Shown here piece after piece: positions 17,103-27,616 of a stretch of 64,000 nt of DNA. Below the pieces are notes generated by a model, which was given only the letters and a program-made list of their open reading frames with translations, was not told the DNA's origin and made no database searches. Both the position numbers and the translations under genes were made by a program. The first letter of the stretch is position 1. Each line of letters opens with the position of its first letter. The stretch covers positions 1 through 64,000 of the forward strand of contig NZ_JAGSND010000002.1 of assembly GCF_018128545.1 (NCBI RefSeq). The letters are read 5' to 3'. The stretch comes from Sinanaerobacter chloroacetimidivorans (GTDB lineage: Bacteria > Bacillota > Clostridia > Peptostreptococcales > Anaerovoracaceae).

Positions 17103-17821
17103 AGGCCGTGACTCCTTTCCCTGAGTTTTTCATCGATGCTATTTACGATTCCCTCAGCAATCTGCTGTTTCGTACTGAACGTTTCATACTCCCCGTCAGC
17201 AGAAATCAGATAGCCGATATGCTTGTCCCCTTCAATTTGTGTTAAATCATTGGCGAGAACAAAATCACAGCGGTTTTTTTCAAGCAGCCGGCAGGCGGTA
17301 TCGATCAAGACTTTCTTTTCTACATTGGTAAGGAGCTTGAAACCAACTAAAAGGCTGCCTTCCTGCAGTTTTTTGATTTCTCCGATTACCTTTGGAGTTC
17401 TTTTTAAGAGGATCACCAGGTCGTCGATATCGGAGCTGATTTTCCCCTCTATGAATCCGGGATGCACTTCTCCGCCATTGTTTTGGATCTCTTCAAGAGT
17501 GGTGACACCTCTTACGGAGTAATCACTTACCGCCATGGAGTGTATCACCGCATCGATTTTATTTTCACTTAGAATTTGTTTTAGTGCATCCAAAAGTCCT
17601 TGGGTGCCGGATACTCTTACGACCTCAACTTTTTCATGGCTGGGTGCATGGGTGCTTTTGTCACAAAGGTAATAGATTTTACCGATTTCCATGCTTTCAT
17701 TTTCGAGAAATGCTTTGGCAACGGCCAAACCGAGCTTTCCCGTCGCGAAATTGGAAATGACTCTTACTTCGTCTATTTTTTCACTGGTTCCCCCTGCAGT
17801 GATCAGAATATTTCTTACCAC
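17099..17821 (-). CDS. coaB: Phosphopantothenate-cysteine ligase (separate CoaB)
   Basis: 240 residues. The start ILITAGGTSEKIDEVRVISN followed by FATGKLG is the nucleotide-binding signature of CoaB. The loop around GSLLVGFKLLTNVEKK and VLANDL is also conserved. It joins phosphopantothenate to cysteine using a nucleotide triphosphate, just before CoaC acts. The monofunctional form is best known from streptococci and enterococci. It overlaps coaC and, by seven bases, dagK. Confidence 0.92.
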   Translation of the reverse strand: MVRNILITAGGTSEKIDEVRVISNFATGKLGLAVAKAFLENESMEIGKIYYLCDKSTHAPSHEKVEVVRVSGTQGLLDALKQILSENKIDAVIHSMAVSDYSVRGVTTLEEIQNNGGEVHPGFIEGKISSDIDDLVILLKRTPKVIGEIKKLQEGSLLVGFKLLTNVEKKVLIDTACRLLEKNRCDFVLANDLTQIEGDKHIGYLISADGEYETFSTKQQIAEGIVNSIDEKLRERSHGL

Positions 17822-18729
17822 CTGGATCCCTCCATATTATTATAAAGTGTATTGATTTTTAATTTTTTCGGTAATATTTGAATGTCCAGCGGAAATTCGG
17901 CACCCTTTTCACCATCCACATCGGTGCTTACAAATTGATCGGATTCTACGCGCAGTTTCTTTGTTTGGAAGAAGACCACGTTTTTATTTTCATGATGCTG
18001 GCCTGTCATAACATTAAACAGTAAAGGCGGCAATTCTATAATCGGCATTTCTTTAAACAGCATCACATCCAGCAAACCGTCATTGACTTCTGCCTTTGGC
18101 GCGATTCTTTTAAACCCGCCTGCGGAGCGTCCATTCATGACCAGCATAAAATAAATTCTATCCTCTGAGCTGTATTCATCGCTGGTGATTTTTACAGGAA
18201 TCGGCTTGATATTGGGTATTTCCTGTACCCCCTTCAGGTAATAAGAGATGACTCCCAGCGTGTTTTTCACATTGGGGTCTGTCTTTTGACTCACATCCAC
18301 AAGAAAACCCATGGCCGCAACATTGATAAAATATTTGTCGTTGACTTTGCCGATATCCGTGTAGGTATAATTCTCGTCCAAAGCGATCCGCATCATGCTT
18401 TCAATATCATGAGGAAGATCAAAATAATAAGCGAAATCATTGGCTGTTCCCGAAGGGAATATGGCCAGCGGCAAATCAATCTTATGATTCAGCATGGCAT
18501 TCACCACAATATTGATGGTTCCGTCACCGCCTGCCGCAATAATCTTTTTGTATTCCTTGGGATTGAGATCCTTCAGCACCTCGTTGAGAATGCCCTTACG
18601 GTCTGCTCTGACAGGAACTACAAAAAGTCTTTTCTTCTGAAACTTTTCTATGATTAAATCCAGGTTATTTTTAAAGAGTCCGTTTCCAGCGTTTGGATTA
18701 TAGAACAATAACACCTTATTCTTCTTCAT
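17815..18729 (-). CDS. Diacylglycerol kinase-family lipid kinase (YegS/DagK-like)
   Basis: 304 residues with the DAGK catalytic signature AAGGDGTINIVVNAML and downstream IFPSGTANDFAYYFDLP. The C-terminal beta-sandwich domain contains NVAAMGF and GLLDVMLFKEMPI. Such soluble, membrane-associating kinases phosphorylate diacylglycerol or related lipids; the exact lipid is uncertain. The start overlaps the end of folC by 14 bases and its end overlaps coaB, so it is translated within the operon. Confidence 0.88.
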   Translation of the reverse strand: MKKNKVLLFYNPNAGNGLFKNNLDLIIEKFQKKRLFVVPVRADRKGILNEVLKDLNPKEYKKIIAAGGDGTINIVVNAMLNHKIDLPLAIFPSGTANDFAYYFDLPHDIESMMRIALDENYTYTDIGKVNDKYFINVAAMGFLVDVSQKTDPNVKNTLGVISYYLKGVQEIPNIKPIPVKITSDEYSSEDRIYFMLVMNGRSAGGFKRIAPKAEVNDGLLDVMLFKEMPIIELPPLLFNVMTGQHHENKNVVFFQTKKLRVESDQFVSTDVDGEKGAEFPLDIQILPKKLKINTLYNNMEGSRW

Positions 18730-20017
18730 TTTTCAACAGATCCCTCACCTTTCCGATTAAATACAGCGATCCGGCAAATACTGCCACATCGTAGCGTGAA
18801 AGCCGTTCTGCAACCACCTGACAGGCATTTTCAGGATTCGGTATTGCAATGCAATGATTTCCAGCCTTTTGTACATGTCTGCAAAGTTCATTTGCAGAAA
18901 GCTTTCTTGGGTTGTCTGGTTCCGTGGCAATAAAGTCATCCGTGATGAGGCTGAATTTTTCTACCAGCTTGTCTATTTTCTTGTCTGCAAGCATCCCGAT
19001 AACCATTAAAATTTTTTTTCCTGTGAAATGCTCCTTCAGCGCAGCCCCCAGGGCCTCAACTCCGGCTTCGTTATGGGCCCCGTCAATAATCACATAAGGA
19101 TCTTTTCTCAGGACTTCCAATCTTCCGGTTTGTCTGGCTTTCTTCATGCCCGTATAAATTCTTTCCTTATCAACACATATTATATTCTCATTTTTTAAGA
19201 CTTCAATTACCGACAAAGCACAAATTGCATTGCCTACCTGATGCATTCCGATCATAGAAATGGAAAGATTGCGATAATCTTCTTCCGCAATCCTTACATC
19301 AAAGGTATAACCATCCACGGTCTTCACAATATTTTCAGGCTGTATTGAAGAAACCGGGTAGCTCTTGCTGCCTTTTTCTCCGGCAATATCCAGTATTGCA
19401 CGGGCGGCTCCCGAGTCTGAAACGTTAAAAATGACAGGTACGTTGGATTTTATGATGCCGGCCTTTTGTGTTGCTATTTTCTCCAAAGTATTGCCTAAAT
19501 ATTCCATATGATCAAAGGAGATTGAGGTAATGACAGATGCAACGGGATTCTTCATGATATTGGTGGAATCTCCTGTTCCTCCCAATCCAACCTCCAGAAT
19601 AAGAAAATCGATCTCTTTTCTGGCAAAATAGGCAAAGCCGATAGCGGTAATCAGTTCAAATTCCGTAGGAGAGTCCATGCCCTCCGAAAGCATCTGCGAT
19701 ACTTTTTCCAGTACCGCTTCCGTACAGGCGGCCAGATCTTCTCCGGAAATTTCACTGCCGTTGTATTCAATTCTTTCTGTAAACCGCTGCAGATAAGGAG
19801 ACGTATACAGGCCTGCCCGATAACCGTTCTCCTGCAATACAGAATACAGATACCGGCATACGGAGCCTTTTCCATTGGTACCGGCAACATGAATGATCTT
19901 CATCCTGTCCTGCGGATTCCCCAAAAGCTCCATAAGCCGAGTCATTCTTTCCAGTCCAAGCTTGCTGCCAAACTTCTGAAAACTATGAATCTTTTCAATT
20001 GCTTCCTCGTATGTCAT
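18716..20017 (-). CDS. folC: Folylpolyglutamate synthase / dihydrofolate synthase
   Basis: 433 residues, Mur-ligase superfamily. The ATP loop is HVAGTNGKGSVCRYLYSVL. The second signature is LEVGLGGTGDSTNIM, with SFDHMEYLGNTLEKIATQKAG following, and the C-terminal domain has IIDGAHNEAGVEAL. It adds glutamate to (dihydro)folates. It lies 11 bases after valS, a frequent valS-folC pairing in Firmicutes. Confidence 0.95.
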   Translation of the reverse strand: MTYEEAIEKIHSFQKFGSKLGLERMTRLMELLGNPQDRMKIIHVAGTNGKGSVCRYLYSVLQENGYRAGLYTSPYLQRFTERIEYNGSEISGEDLAACTEAVLEKVSQMLSEGMDSPTEFELITAIGFAYFARKEIDFLILEVGLGGTGDSTNIMKNPVASVITSISFDHMEYLGNTLEKIATQKAGIIKSNVPVIFNVSDSGAARAILDIAGEKGSKSYPVSSIQPENIVKTVDGYTFDVRIAEEDYRNLSISMIGMHQVGNAICALSVIEVLKNENIICVDKERIYTGMKKARQTGRLEVLRKDPYVIIDGAHNEAGVEALGAALKEHFTGKKILMVIGMLADKKIDKLVEKFSLITDDFIATEPDNPRKLSANELCRHVQKAGNHCIAIPNPENACQVVAERLSRYDVAVFAGSLYLIGKVRDLLKNEEE

Positions 20018-20028
20018 GTTATTTATCC

Positions 20029-22722
20029 TTATTTCACTTTTTTCTCTACCAAGACCAGTCTGTCGGAGATCTTCACCAGCATATCTTCATATTTTGCCAA
20101 TTTATCCTTTTCTTCCTGAATGACCTTCTCCGGAGCTTTGCTCACAAAGCCTTCATTGGAAAGCTTCCCTTTTACCCTTGCCACTTCTCCGGTGAGTCTG
20201 ATTTTTTCTTTCTGGAGCCGCTCCAGTTCCGCCTTGTAATCTACCAGGTCATCCAAAGGTATATAGATTTCCGCATTTTGTATCACTGCGGACATGACTT
20301 CTTCCGGTACCTGAGACTTCTCCGTAATAAAGGTGATTTCCGTAATCCCAGCCAGACTCTTGATGAATCTTTCACCGGCTTTGATATCATCCATTTCCCT
20401 GCCGGATGACAGGATAACGGCACTCAGCTTTCTGGACGGAGCTGCCTCCGCTTCCGCTCTGATATTACGGATGCTTCGAATGGCTTCCATAGCCAGTTCC
20501 AGCCTTCTTACTTCTTCTGTGAATTCATAGGCTTCCCTGTATACCGGCCAGCTTTCCTTGATCAGGAAACCTTCCTGATTGTCAGACTCTGTATTCTTTG
20601 GCAGGAAGCCCCAGATCTCCTCAGTTATGAAAGGCATATAAGGATGCAGCAGCTTCAGCATGTCCTTCAGCGCTCTTACCAGTACCGTACGGGCAATCTG
20701 TTTATCCGCTTCATCATCTCCGTACAATCTGCCTTTTACCAATTCGATATACCAATCGCAGTATTCATTCCAGATCAGCTCATATACTTTCTGAGCAGCC
20801 AGAGAAAGTTCAAACTTATCCATATTCGCCGTCACTTCCTTGACAGCTGCGTTAACTCTGGATAGAATCCATTTATCCTCATCTTTTAATGCAAGCTGAT
20901 CCAGTTCTTTCCCCTCCGCCAGAGGCTTCATATTGCCCTCTTCATCCTGAAGGTTCATGATCACAAACCGTGAAGCATTCCAAAGCTTGTTGGCAAAGTT
21001 TCTGGAGGACTCCAGCTTATCGGTTTTAAATCTCATGTCATTTCCGGGTGTAATACCGGTCATGAGCATAAAGCGTAAAGCGTCTGCTCCAAATTGATCG
21101 ATTACTTCCAGAGGATCAACGCCATTGCCCAGAGATTTGCTCATTTTGCGGCCTTCCGCATCTCTTACAAGACCGTGAACATAGACGTATTTAAAAGGCA
21201 CCTCGCCCATCAGTTCCAAACTGGAGAATACCATTCTGACTACCCAGAAGAAAATGATGTCATAACCGGTTACCAGAACATCCGTCGGGAAGAAATACTT
21301 CAAATCTTCTGTTTCTTCCGGCCATCCTAACGTAGAAAAAGGCCATAGTGCAGAGCTAAACCAGGTATCAAGAACGTCCTCGTCCTGTTTGATATGGGTG
21401 CTTTGACACTTCGGGCATCGCTGTGGAGCAGTGGCTGAAACCACCATTTCGCCACAATCCTGACAATAGTAGGCAGGAATTCTGTGTCCCCACCATAGCT
21501 GTCTTGAGATACACCAGTCTCTTATATTTTCCAGCCAATGCAAGTAAATCTTCTCGAAACGCTCGGGCACGTGGATGAGATCCTTGGTCTTTGCCGCCTG
21601 TATGGCAGGCTGAGCCAGATCATACATTTTTACGAACCATTGGTCGGAGAGCATCGGTTCGATAACAGTATCGCAGCGATAGCATCCGCCGATAGGAATT
21701 ACTTTTTCTTCTATTTTTACAAGGTATCCGGCATCTTCCAGATCCTTCACCCATGCTTTTCTGCACTCAAAGCGGTCCATACCCTCATATTTGCCTGCCA
21801 GTTTGTTCATTGTAGCGTCTGCATTGATACAGGACAGACTTTCCAGCTGATGTCTTTCTCCCACTTCAAAATCGTTGGGATCATGAGCCGGCGTGATCTT
21901 AACGGCTCCTGTTCCTTTTTCAGGATCCGGATACTGGTCTGCAATAACGGGAATTTCTCTTCCCACCAGTGGCAGAACAACCATTTTACCTACAAGATCC
22001 TTGTATCTTTCATCATCGGGATGCACTGCGATGGCTACATCGCCGAACATGGTTTCCGGTCTTGAAGTGGCAACGGTGATTCCCTCACCGCCATCAGCAC
22101 CGGGATATCTGAAATAGTAGTACTTTCCGGACTTGTCCTCATGTTCCACCTCGGCATCGGAAAGTGAGGTTCCGCAGCTTGGGCACCAGTTGATCAGCCT
22201 GTTTCCCCGATAGATAAGGCCTTTTTCATACAGTTTTATAAAGGTGTCGATTACAGCCTTGTTGCAGCCTTCATCCATGGTGAAACGCTCTCGGTCCCAA
22301 TCGCAGGAATTGCCCAACTTTCTCACCTGCTGGGTGATCTTGCTGCCATAGGTGTGTTTCCATTCCCAGGCACGTTTCAGGAATTCTTCTCTTCCCAGTT
22401 CTTCCTTGGTTTTCCCCTCTTCCGCTCTGATTTTATCCGCCACCTTTACTTCCGTGGCAATGCTGGCATGATCCGTACCGGGCAGCCAAAGGGCACTGAA
22501 GCCCTGCATTCTCTTCCATCTTGTCAGAACATCCTGCAGAGTCTGATCGAGAGCATGACCCATATGAAGCTGACCCGTTATATTTGGAGGCGGCATGACG
22601 ATGGTGAATGGTTTCTTGGTTTCGTCTATTTCCGCTTTAAAAGCATGGTTCTTTTCCCACATTTCATAAATTCGATCCTCAAAATCTTTCGGATTGTATG
22701 TCTTTGCTAAATTCTTCTCCAT
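20029..22722 (-). CDS. valS: Valyl-tRNA synthetase
   Basis: 897 residues, class Ia synthetase. HIGH appears as [15 protein letters not shown] and KMSKS as [15 protein letters not shown]. The editing domain contains [17 protein letters not shown], and the C-terminal coiled coil is rich in Lys and Glu (about 830-897). Full length. It starts one base after the larC stop, so it is expressed from the nickel and lar transcript. No T-box leader can fit in front of it. Confidence 0.97.
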   Translation of the reverse strand: MEKNLAKTYNPKDFEDRIYEMWEKNHAFKAEIDETKKPFTIVMPPPNITGQLHMGHALDQTLQDVLTRWKRMQGFSALWLPGTDHASIATEVKVADKIRAEEGKTKEELGREEFLKRAWEWKHTYGSKITQQVRKLGNSCDWDRERFTMDEGCNKAVIDTFIKLYEKGLIYRGNRLINWCPSCGTSLSDAEVEHEDKSGKYYYFRYPGADGGEGITVATSRPETMFGDVAIAVHPDDERYKDLVGKMVVLPLVGREIPVIADQYPDPEKGTGAVKITPAHDPNDFEVGERHQLESLSCINADATMNKLAGKYEGMDRFECRKAWVKDLEDAGYLVKIEEKVIPIGGCYRCDTVIEPMLSDQWFVKMYDLAQPAIQAAKTKDLIHVPERFEKIYLHWLENIRDWCISRQLWWGHRIPAYYCQDCGEMVVSATAPQRCPKCQSTHIKQDEDVLDTWFSSALWPFSTLGWPEETEDLKYFFPTDVLVTGYDIIFFWVVRMVFSSLELMGEVPFKYVYVHGLVRDAEGRKMSKSLGNGVDPLEVIDQFGADALRFMLMTGITPGNDMRFKTDKLESSRNFANKLWNASRFVIMNLQDEEGNMKPLAEGKELDQLALKDEDKWILSRVNAAVKEVTANMDKFELSLAAQKVYELIWNEYCDWYIELVKGRLYGDDEADKQIARTVLVRALKDMLKLLHPYMPFITEEIWGFLPKNTESDNQEGFLIKESWPVYREAYEFTEEVRRLELAMEAIRSIRNIRAEAEAAPSRKLSAVILSSGREMDDIKAGERFIKSLAGITEITFITEKSQVPEEVMSAVIQNAEIYIPLDDLVDYKAELERLQKEKIRLTGEVARVKGKLSNEGFVSKAPEKVIQEEKDKLAKYEDMLVKISDRLVLVEKKVK

Positions 22723-22723
22723 G

Positions 22724-24094
22724 TTATCTCCTCTTTACTATCTCATAAACTTCATTCAGTGACAGATGATTTTCTCTTGCAAGTCTTGCACAATCTTCGT
22801 ATTCCGGCTGGATTCGCTCCAGCCCTGAGACCGTAACCGACTTGACTCTGATTTCACCAAGCTCTGTTTTTACCGTTTTGATTTCCCGGTTTAATGTGAT
22901 CCGGCGGATTTCCCTGACTCGAATGCCAATACTTGAAGTTTCCCGAAAGATACATTGGGAAAGCTTGTTTACATCGGCACTTTTAGACAAAAGTGAAAGC
23001 ATATAGGCCGGTCTGTTTTTCTTCATATAAATAGGGGTAAAAAACACATCCAATGCACCTGCATCCATAAGCAGTTTCATGGTATACCCCAGTGTTTCTC
23101 CTGTACTGTCATCAATATTGGTTTCCAGCAGGCTTACTGTATCCCAGCTGATCTCAGGATTTTCAAATCCCGCCGGGTGCGGATTCTCCTGCTGCGAATC
23201 TGCCTTTGACTTTGTCGTTCCAAGCACCACCCTCAGGGCATTTAATCTGCCTGTCTCTGTTTTACCGAAGCCATATCCGACTCCTTCAATGGCCATTTCC
23301 GGCATCTTGCCGCAGCTTTCCGAAACCGTTTTCAGGATGCCGAAGCCGGTAGGTGTTACAAGTTCCGCTTGAATATCCTCGGTAACGATGGAAATGCCGC
23401 TTCCCTGAAGCATCTGGATCACCGCCGGTACCGGTATGGGGAGCCTTCCATGTCTGCAGTTGACAAAACCCTGCCCTTCATGCACCGGAGAACAGTAAAC
23501 TCTGTCCACCTGAAGCATATCAATGCAGACTGCAGCCCCTACGATATCCACGATGGAGTCAATGGCGCCTACTTCATGGAAATGCACCTCTTCTATGGTC
23601 TTGCCGTGGACCTTTGCTTCTGCTTTTGCAATTTCCGTAAAAATGGCTATGGACAAAGCCTTGGCTTTTTCACTTATGGTACTGGCCTGGATAATCCGGG
23701 TAATATCCGAAAGACTTCGTTCTCTTTCATCATGTTCATGATGCCCGGAATGAATATGTTCGTGGGTGTGGGGATGGTCGTGGTCATGGCTGTGGCCCTG
23801 CAGATGGTCATGGCTGTGATCCTGCAGCTGGTTGTGGCTGTGATCCTGCAGCTGGTCATGGCTGTGGCCCTGCAGATGCTCATGACTGTGGCCGCTGGTG
23901 AGAGTCACTTTCACATCGGTACCCGAAATGGAATATCGATTCATTTTCCGGATCTCGATCTGATAGCCATCGATCCCCAGTTTATTAATTTCCGAAATGA
24001 CGGTTTCCGGAGACAGACCTAAATCGATCAAGGCGCCGATACTCATATCACCGCTAATTCCGGCAAAGCAATCAAAATATAATATTCTTTCCAT
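22724..24094 (-). CDS. larC: LarC, nickel insertion enzyme of the nickel-pincer cofactor, with His-rich insert
   Basis: 456 residues. LarC is a CTP-dependent cyclometallase that puts Ni into the pincer nucleotide. N-terminal LarC1 motifs are [18 protein letters not shown] and [18 protein letters not shown]. The LarC2 part has [16 protein letters not shown] and [13 protein letters not shown]. Between them, residues 69-121 hold about 27 histidines, including five HSHxxLQx-type octads, probably a nickel store. Lactobacillus needs a ribosomal frameshift to join LarC1 and LarC2; here one continuous frame encodes both. It is 36 bases after larB and abuts valS. Confidence 0.94.
   Translation of the reverse strand: MERILYFDCFAGISGDMSIGALIDLGLSPETVISEINKLGIDGYQIEIRKMNRYSISGTDVKVTLTSGHSHEHLQGHSHDQLQDHSHNQLQDHSHDHLQGHSHDHDHPHTHEHIHSGHHEHDERERSLSDITRIIQASTISEKAKALSIAIFTEIAKAEAKVHGKTIEEVHFHEVGAIDSIVDIVGAAVCIDMLQVDRVYCSPVHEGQGFVNCRHGRLPIPVPAVIQMLQGSGISIVTEDIQAELVTPTGFGILKTVSESCGKMPEMAIEGVGYGFGKTETGRLNALRVVLGTTKSKADSQQENPHPAGFENPEISWDTVSLLETNIDDSTGETLGYTMKLLMDAGALDVFFTPIYMKKNRPAYMLSLLSKSADVNKLSQCIFRETSSIGIRVREIRRITLNREIKTVKTELGEIRVKSVTVSGLERIQPEYEDCARLARENHLSLNEVYEIVKRR
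23771..23890 (-). repeat. Five tandem 24-bp repeats inside larC
   Basis: Five in-frame 24-bp units encode [32 protein letters not shown] and HSHDHDHP. The DNA units are nearly identical, which points to expansion by slippage. Confidence 0.85.
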
Positions 24095-24130
24095 CTTTAA
24101 TCCTCTATCTATGAAAACCGGGTTTCCCCG

Positions 24131-24889
24131 TTATTCAGCATACCCTAATTTATTAATGTTGGATGCAAGATATCCGGCTCCAAAGCCGTTATCAATATTT
24201 ACGACCCCTACCCCTGATGCACAGCTGTTCAGCATGGTCAGCAGTGCGGAGATTCCTCCGAAGCTGGTGCCGTATCCGACACTGGTAGGCACCGCAATCA
24301 CCGGCTTGTCCACCAAGCCTCCGACTACGCTGGCTAAAGCGCCTTCCATACCTGCAACTACTATGATTACGTTTGCAGCGCGAATCAGGTCCAAGCGGGC
24401 AAAAAGCCTGTGAATTCCTGCAACGCCAACATCGTAAATCCGCTCCACCCGGTTGCCGATGGTTTCCGCCGTAACAGCGGCCTCCTCAGCAACGGGAATA
24501 TCTGCAGTTCCGGCAGAAACCACAGCTATATAGTGATCTCTTACAACAAGCTCTTTTCTTTTTATGACGATGATCCTGGCTGCCTCATGGTAAACTGCAT
24601 CCGGAACCATCTGCTTCACGAGTTCATACGTCTCTTGAGATGCTCTGGTAGCCATAATGTTGGTATTACTCCGCATCATCTTCTCAACGATGGCGACTAC
24701 CTGTTCCGGTGTTTTTCCTTGGCAAAAAATAGCTTCCGGATAGCCGGTTCTGAGGTTCCTGTGCTGATCAATCTTCGCAAAGCCTAATTCTTCATAAGGA
24801 AGATTTTTTAATAGTTCCAGGGCCTCATCCGGCATTTTTTCGCCTTTGGCCACCATATTCAGGATATTTTTCAAATAGGATTGATCCAT
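24131..24889 (-). CDS. larB: LarB, pyridinium biscarboxylic acid mononucleotide synthase
   Basis: 252 residues. The C-terminal half is a PurE-like carboxylase fold ([52 protein letters not shown]). LarB carboxylates and hydrolyses nicotinic acid adenine dinucleotide, the first step of nickel-pincer cofactor synthesis. The N-terminal region carries [20 protein letters not shown]. It sits between nikO (84 bases upstream) and larC. Confidence 0.94.
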   Translation of the reverse strand: MDQSYLKNILNMVAKGEKMPDEALELLKNLPYEELGFAKIDQHRNLRTGYPEAIFCQGKTPEQVVAIVEKMMRSNTNIMATRASQETYELVKQMVPDAVYHEAARIIVIKRKELVVRDHYIAVVSAGTADIPVAEEAAVTAETIGNRVERIYDVGVAGIHRLFARLDLIRAANVIIVVAGMEGALASVVGGLVDKPVIAVPTSVGYGTSFGGISALLTMLNSCASGVGVVNIDNGFGAGYLASNINKLGYAE

Positions 24890-24972
24890 AATAAACTCCT
24901 AAAAGGTTTCTTCATTTGTAGATTGCTACTCAAGAAATTTTATATGAAAAATAAGGAATTGTCAAAGTTTAT

Positions 24973-25719
24973 CTATGTTTGCGGATTCTTTGCATCAAGC
25001 TGCCTTTGAAGACTCAAAGGCACCTCCAGCCCGCATTCCTCCATAAGTTCCTCATTGCGAAAGAGTTTATAGGGGCTGCCATCTGCAAATACGGAACCTT
25101 TCTTTAAAATAACCACTCTGGCACATAGGTCCAGTACCAGATCCAGATCGTGGGTGGCGATAACCTTCGTAAGCGAAAGCTCTCCCAGCAGCCGAATCAA
25201 ATTGCGCCTGCCCCTTGGATCCAGAAAGGAACTCGGCTCATCCAGCAATACAACCTCCGGCTTCACAGCCAAAGTCGCAGCCACTGCCGCACTTCTCTTT
25301 TCCCCGCCGGATAATTTATACGGCGCTCTGTCCAGAAGATGCTCAATTTGAAGGAGCTCTGCCGTCTCTTTCACGCGCCGTTCCGTTTCATCCGCACTGC
25401 AGCCATAGTTTCTTGGACCGAAAGCGATATCTTCGGAAACCCTGGACATAAACAACTGATCATCCGGATTCTGAAAGACAAATCCCACCATTCGTCTGAT
25501 TTTGTCCAAATTGCTTTTATTTAAAACCAAATCATTAATTGTTATCGTTCCCTCTTTCGGCATTTGGATCCCTACCAGGAGCGAAAGCAGCGTGGATTTG
25601 CCTGCACCGTTAGCTCCTACAATAGCTACCGTGCTGCCTTTATCAATATTTAAGCAAATTTGATCTAAAGCCTGATTCCCATCTGGATATGCAAAGCCTA
25701 CATCTTGTAATCGAATCAA
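24973..25719 (-). CDS. nikO: Energy-coupling factor ATPase for nickel uptake (NikO/CbiO-like)
   Basis: 248-residue ABC ATPase. Walker A is VGANGAGKST, the Q-loop lies in FVFQNPDDQLF, the ABC signature is LSGGEKRSAAVAATLAV and Walker B is VVLLDEPSSFLD. QNPDDQLF is typical of ECF transporters for metals and vitamins. It powers the transporter formed with the next two genes, nikQ and nikMN. Nickel rather than cobalt is inferred from the adjoining lar genes. Confidence 0.88.
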   Translation of the reverse strand: MIRLQDVGFAYPDGNQALDQICLNIDKGSTVAIVGANGAGKSTLLSLLVGIQMPKEGTITINDLVLNKSNLDKIRRMVGFVFQNPDDQLFMSRVSEDIAFGPRNYGCSADETERRVKETAELLQIEHLLDRAPYKLSGGEKRSAAVAATLAVKPEVVLLDEPSSFLDPRGRRNLIRLLGELSLTKVIATHDLDLVLDLCARVVILKKGSVFADGSPYKLFRNEELMEECGLEVPLSLQRQLDAKNPQT

Positions 25720-25740
25720 TTTAACTTCCCCCTTCCTGTT

Positions 25741-26541
25741 TTAACCGATTGCAGTTCCTATCAATAAACTGAAATTTACAAATCGCAGCAGTAAAAATAA
25801 GCTGCATAACAGAATCCAATAAACGGTATCCTTCCATTTCATGCTTTCGGAGACTGCGTTTGGAAAATCTCCCTGATAGCCTCTGCATTTCATTGCGAAA
25901 TAGATACGGTCTGCCTTATCAAAGCTCCGCAGCAGAAGCTGTCCCAGAAAGGAGCCTGCATGATGGAGCTGGATTCCCTTTTGCTTTAAGGAACGAAGAT
26001 GATAGGCCGTAACCATATGACCGGCTTCCGACATAATCAGGCGCAGATAGCGAAAGGTCAGCATCATCTGTACAATAAATATTTTGGGAACCTTTTTCTG
26101 TATTAATTCATGTGAGATTTTATCCATAGGAGTGGTAGCAATCAGGATCAATACGGACATTACCGTCAGAACGGTTTTCAGGATAATAGAAAAAAACGAA
26201 AGAAGTCCATAGGTTACAGGGACCTGAAAAAGCATAAATACAATTTGCCTGTCCAGAAACAGATTGGACAGACCTGCAAAAAATGAAAAAGGCAATGCCA
26301 CCAATAATCGTGACAGCACCAGGCCATAAGGAATCTCTCCCAGGGACATGATCAGGATTGGATATAAAAAGAAAGGGATCATTCCGCTAATATCATATTT
26401 ATCAAAGGAAATTACAACCACCAGATAAAAGGCGGTTGTAATCATTTTTGCCATTGGATGAAGAGAATGAACCCAGGTTTGGCCCTCGGAAAGTTCATCC
26501 AAATTCTTTATTTTATTTAAGGACTGTGTTAATTTTGACAT
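25741..26541 (-). CDS. nikQ: ECF transporter transmembrane protein (NikQ/CbiQ-like)
   Basis: 266 residues with several hydrophobic helices and the coupling region LRSLKQKGIQ with LLLRSFDKADRIYFAMKCRG near residue 200, as in CbiQ T-components. The T-component links the ATPase to the substrate-binding NikMN. It overlaps the end of nikMN by 13 bases. Confidence 0.87.
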   Translation of the reverse strand: MSKLTQSLNKIKNLDELSEGQTWVHSLHPMAKMITTAFYLVVVISFDKYDISGMIPFFLYPILIMSLGEIPYGLVLSRLLVALPFSFFAGLSNLFLDRQIVFMLFQVPVTYGLLSFFSIILKTVLTVMSVLILIATTPMDKISHELIQKKVPKIFIVQMMLTFRYLRLIMSEAGHMVTAYHLRSLKQKGIQLHHAGSFLGQLLLRSFDKADRIYFAMKCRGYQGDFPNAVSESMKWKDTVYWILLCSLFLLLRFVNFSLLIGTAIG

Positions 26542-27539
26542 TTAACCTTCTTCTTTGAACGAGTTATAAAATATCCGGCAAGCCCTGCTGCACCCAGTGT
26601 AATGGCTCCTCCCAGAATTCCGGATGCTGCCGTTCCGGCCAAGGCACTTGATTCATCGCTGTTCTTAAATCCGTAATCAGGAAGGAAAGCGGTTCTTCCC
26701 TGGATATCTGCTGCGGCATGATACGCAGAACCCCCTCTTTCCAGCTCAGCCGTGCCTGCTACACCTTCCATGGACCATTCCAGCCCGTCCGGATAGGCAG
26801 AAGCAAACGAAGACAGTACACCTCCTATAAAAACTGTTACCGCAATCAATACTGCCAGAACTTTTTTCCCTGTCATGGTCCCGCTTCTTTCCATGTCGGC
26901 TTCACCATCCAAAAGTACCGGATTTGCCTGATAGATAAAGCAGAGTACCGCAGCGGTTGCAATCCCTTCTACCAGACCGATAGCGAGGTGTATCGGCTGC
27001 ATGAGCATCAGAAAGGAAAGGAAAGGCAGTTCAGTAACACCTGAGATCAAGGTTTCCAATACTACGGAAAATGCTCCCAGCTGCAGCCCGACGATGACTG
27101 CTGAAATAGCTCCCAGGGTAATACGCTTCGGGGTAAAGGATTTTTTAACAATTGGTTTGTATAGCAACGGATAAGCAACAAAACAAGCGAAAAATCCCAT
27201 ATTTATGATATTGCAGCCCAGAGCCAACAGGCCTCCGTCAGCAAAAAACAACGCCTGAATCAGCAAAACTGCGGATAAAACCAAAAAGGCGGCATAGGGT
27301 CCCAAAAGGGCTGCCAGAAGGATGCCTCCTCCGATATGCCCGCTGGATCCGGTTGCAGGAATGGTAAAATTGATCATTTGTCCCGCAAATACAAAAGCCC
27401 CCATGACTCCCATCAAGGGAACCTTTTTCTCGTCCAAATCCTCCTTTACTTTTTTTACTGAATATCCTATGGTGCCTGCGCTGACCGCCAGCATCACTCC
27501 GCCGACCGCAGGTGTAATTAACGCATCTGCCATGTGCAT
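26529..27539 (-). CDS. nikM: Nickel-specific ECF substrate-binding protein, NikM-NikN fusion
   Basis: About 336 residues. The start is set at 27539 because NikM/CbiM proteins bind metal through an N-terminal Met-His, and this ORF contains MHMADALITPAVGG preceded by AAGAAGGGAGTGTCAG. The upstream ATG at 27575 lies inside a terminator hairpin. The NikM part has about six to seven helices, with the conserved SGHIGGGILLAALLGPYAAF. The C-terminal 110 residues form a NikN-like unit with an extracytoplasmic loop (SAYPDGLEWS) and a final helix. First gene of the nickel cluster. Confidence 0.88.
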   Translation of the reverse strand: MHMADALITPAVGGVMLAVSAGTIGYSVKKVKEDLDEKKVPLMGVMGAFVFAGQMINFTIPATGSSGHIGGGILLAALLGPYAAFLVLSAVLLIQALFFADGGLLALGCNIINMGFFACFVAYPLLYKPIVKKSFTPKRITLGAISAVIVGLQLGAFSVVLETLISGVTELPFLSFLMLMQPIHLAIGLVEGIATAAVLCFIYQANPVLLDGEADMERSGTMTGKKVLAVLIAVTVFIGGVLSSFASAYPDGLEWSMEGVAGTAELERGGSAYHAAADIQGRTAFLPDYGFKNSDESSALAGTAASGILGGAITLGAAGLAGYFITRSKKKVKCQN

Positions 27540-27560
27540 AATCTGACACTCCCTTCTTAC

Positions 27561-27616
27561 GCAAAAAAATACCATGAAGCATGAAATTCATAAAATCATC
27601 ACGCACCTTCATGGTA
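27561..27616 (-). terminator. Terminator hairpin in the nikMN leader (possible attenuator)
   Basis: ACCATGAAG (27615-27607) and CTTCATGGT (27579-27571) pair on the minus strand and are followed by seven T, only about 24 bases before the nikMN start. A terminator here, with no gene upstream on the strand before rnhB, suggests attenuation. The 100 bases upstream hold GGTGTCAAGAAGGCACC but match no riboswitch class I know. Confidence 0.6.

Noticed and set aside
22723-22760. T-box leader for valS
   Set aside because: valS starts one base after larC, which leaves no room.
23771-23890. CRISPR-like repeats in larC
   Set aside because: Units are contiguous, in frame and encode His-rich octads.
23369-24022. 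Long plus-strand ORF opposite larC
   Set aside because: Antisense of the His repeats; low-complexity and no ribosome site.
22724-24094. Programmed frameshift in larC
   Set aside because: LarC1 and LarC2 parts are in a single continuous frame.
27540-27575. Earlier ATG for NikM at 27575
   Set aside because: It lies in a terminator hairpin and would bury the N-terminal Met-His needed for metal binding.
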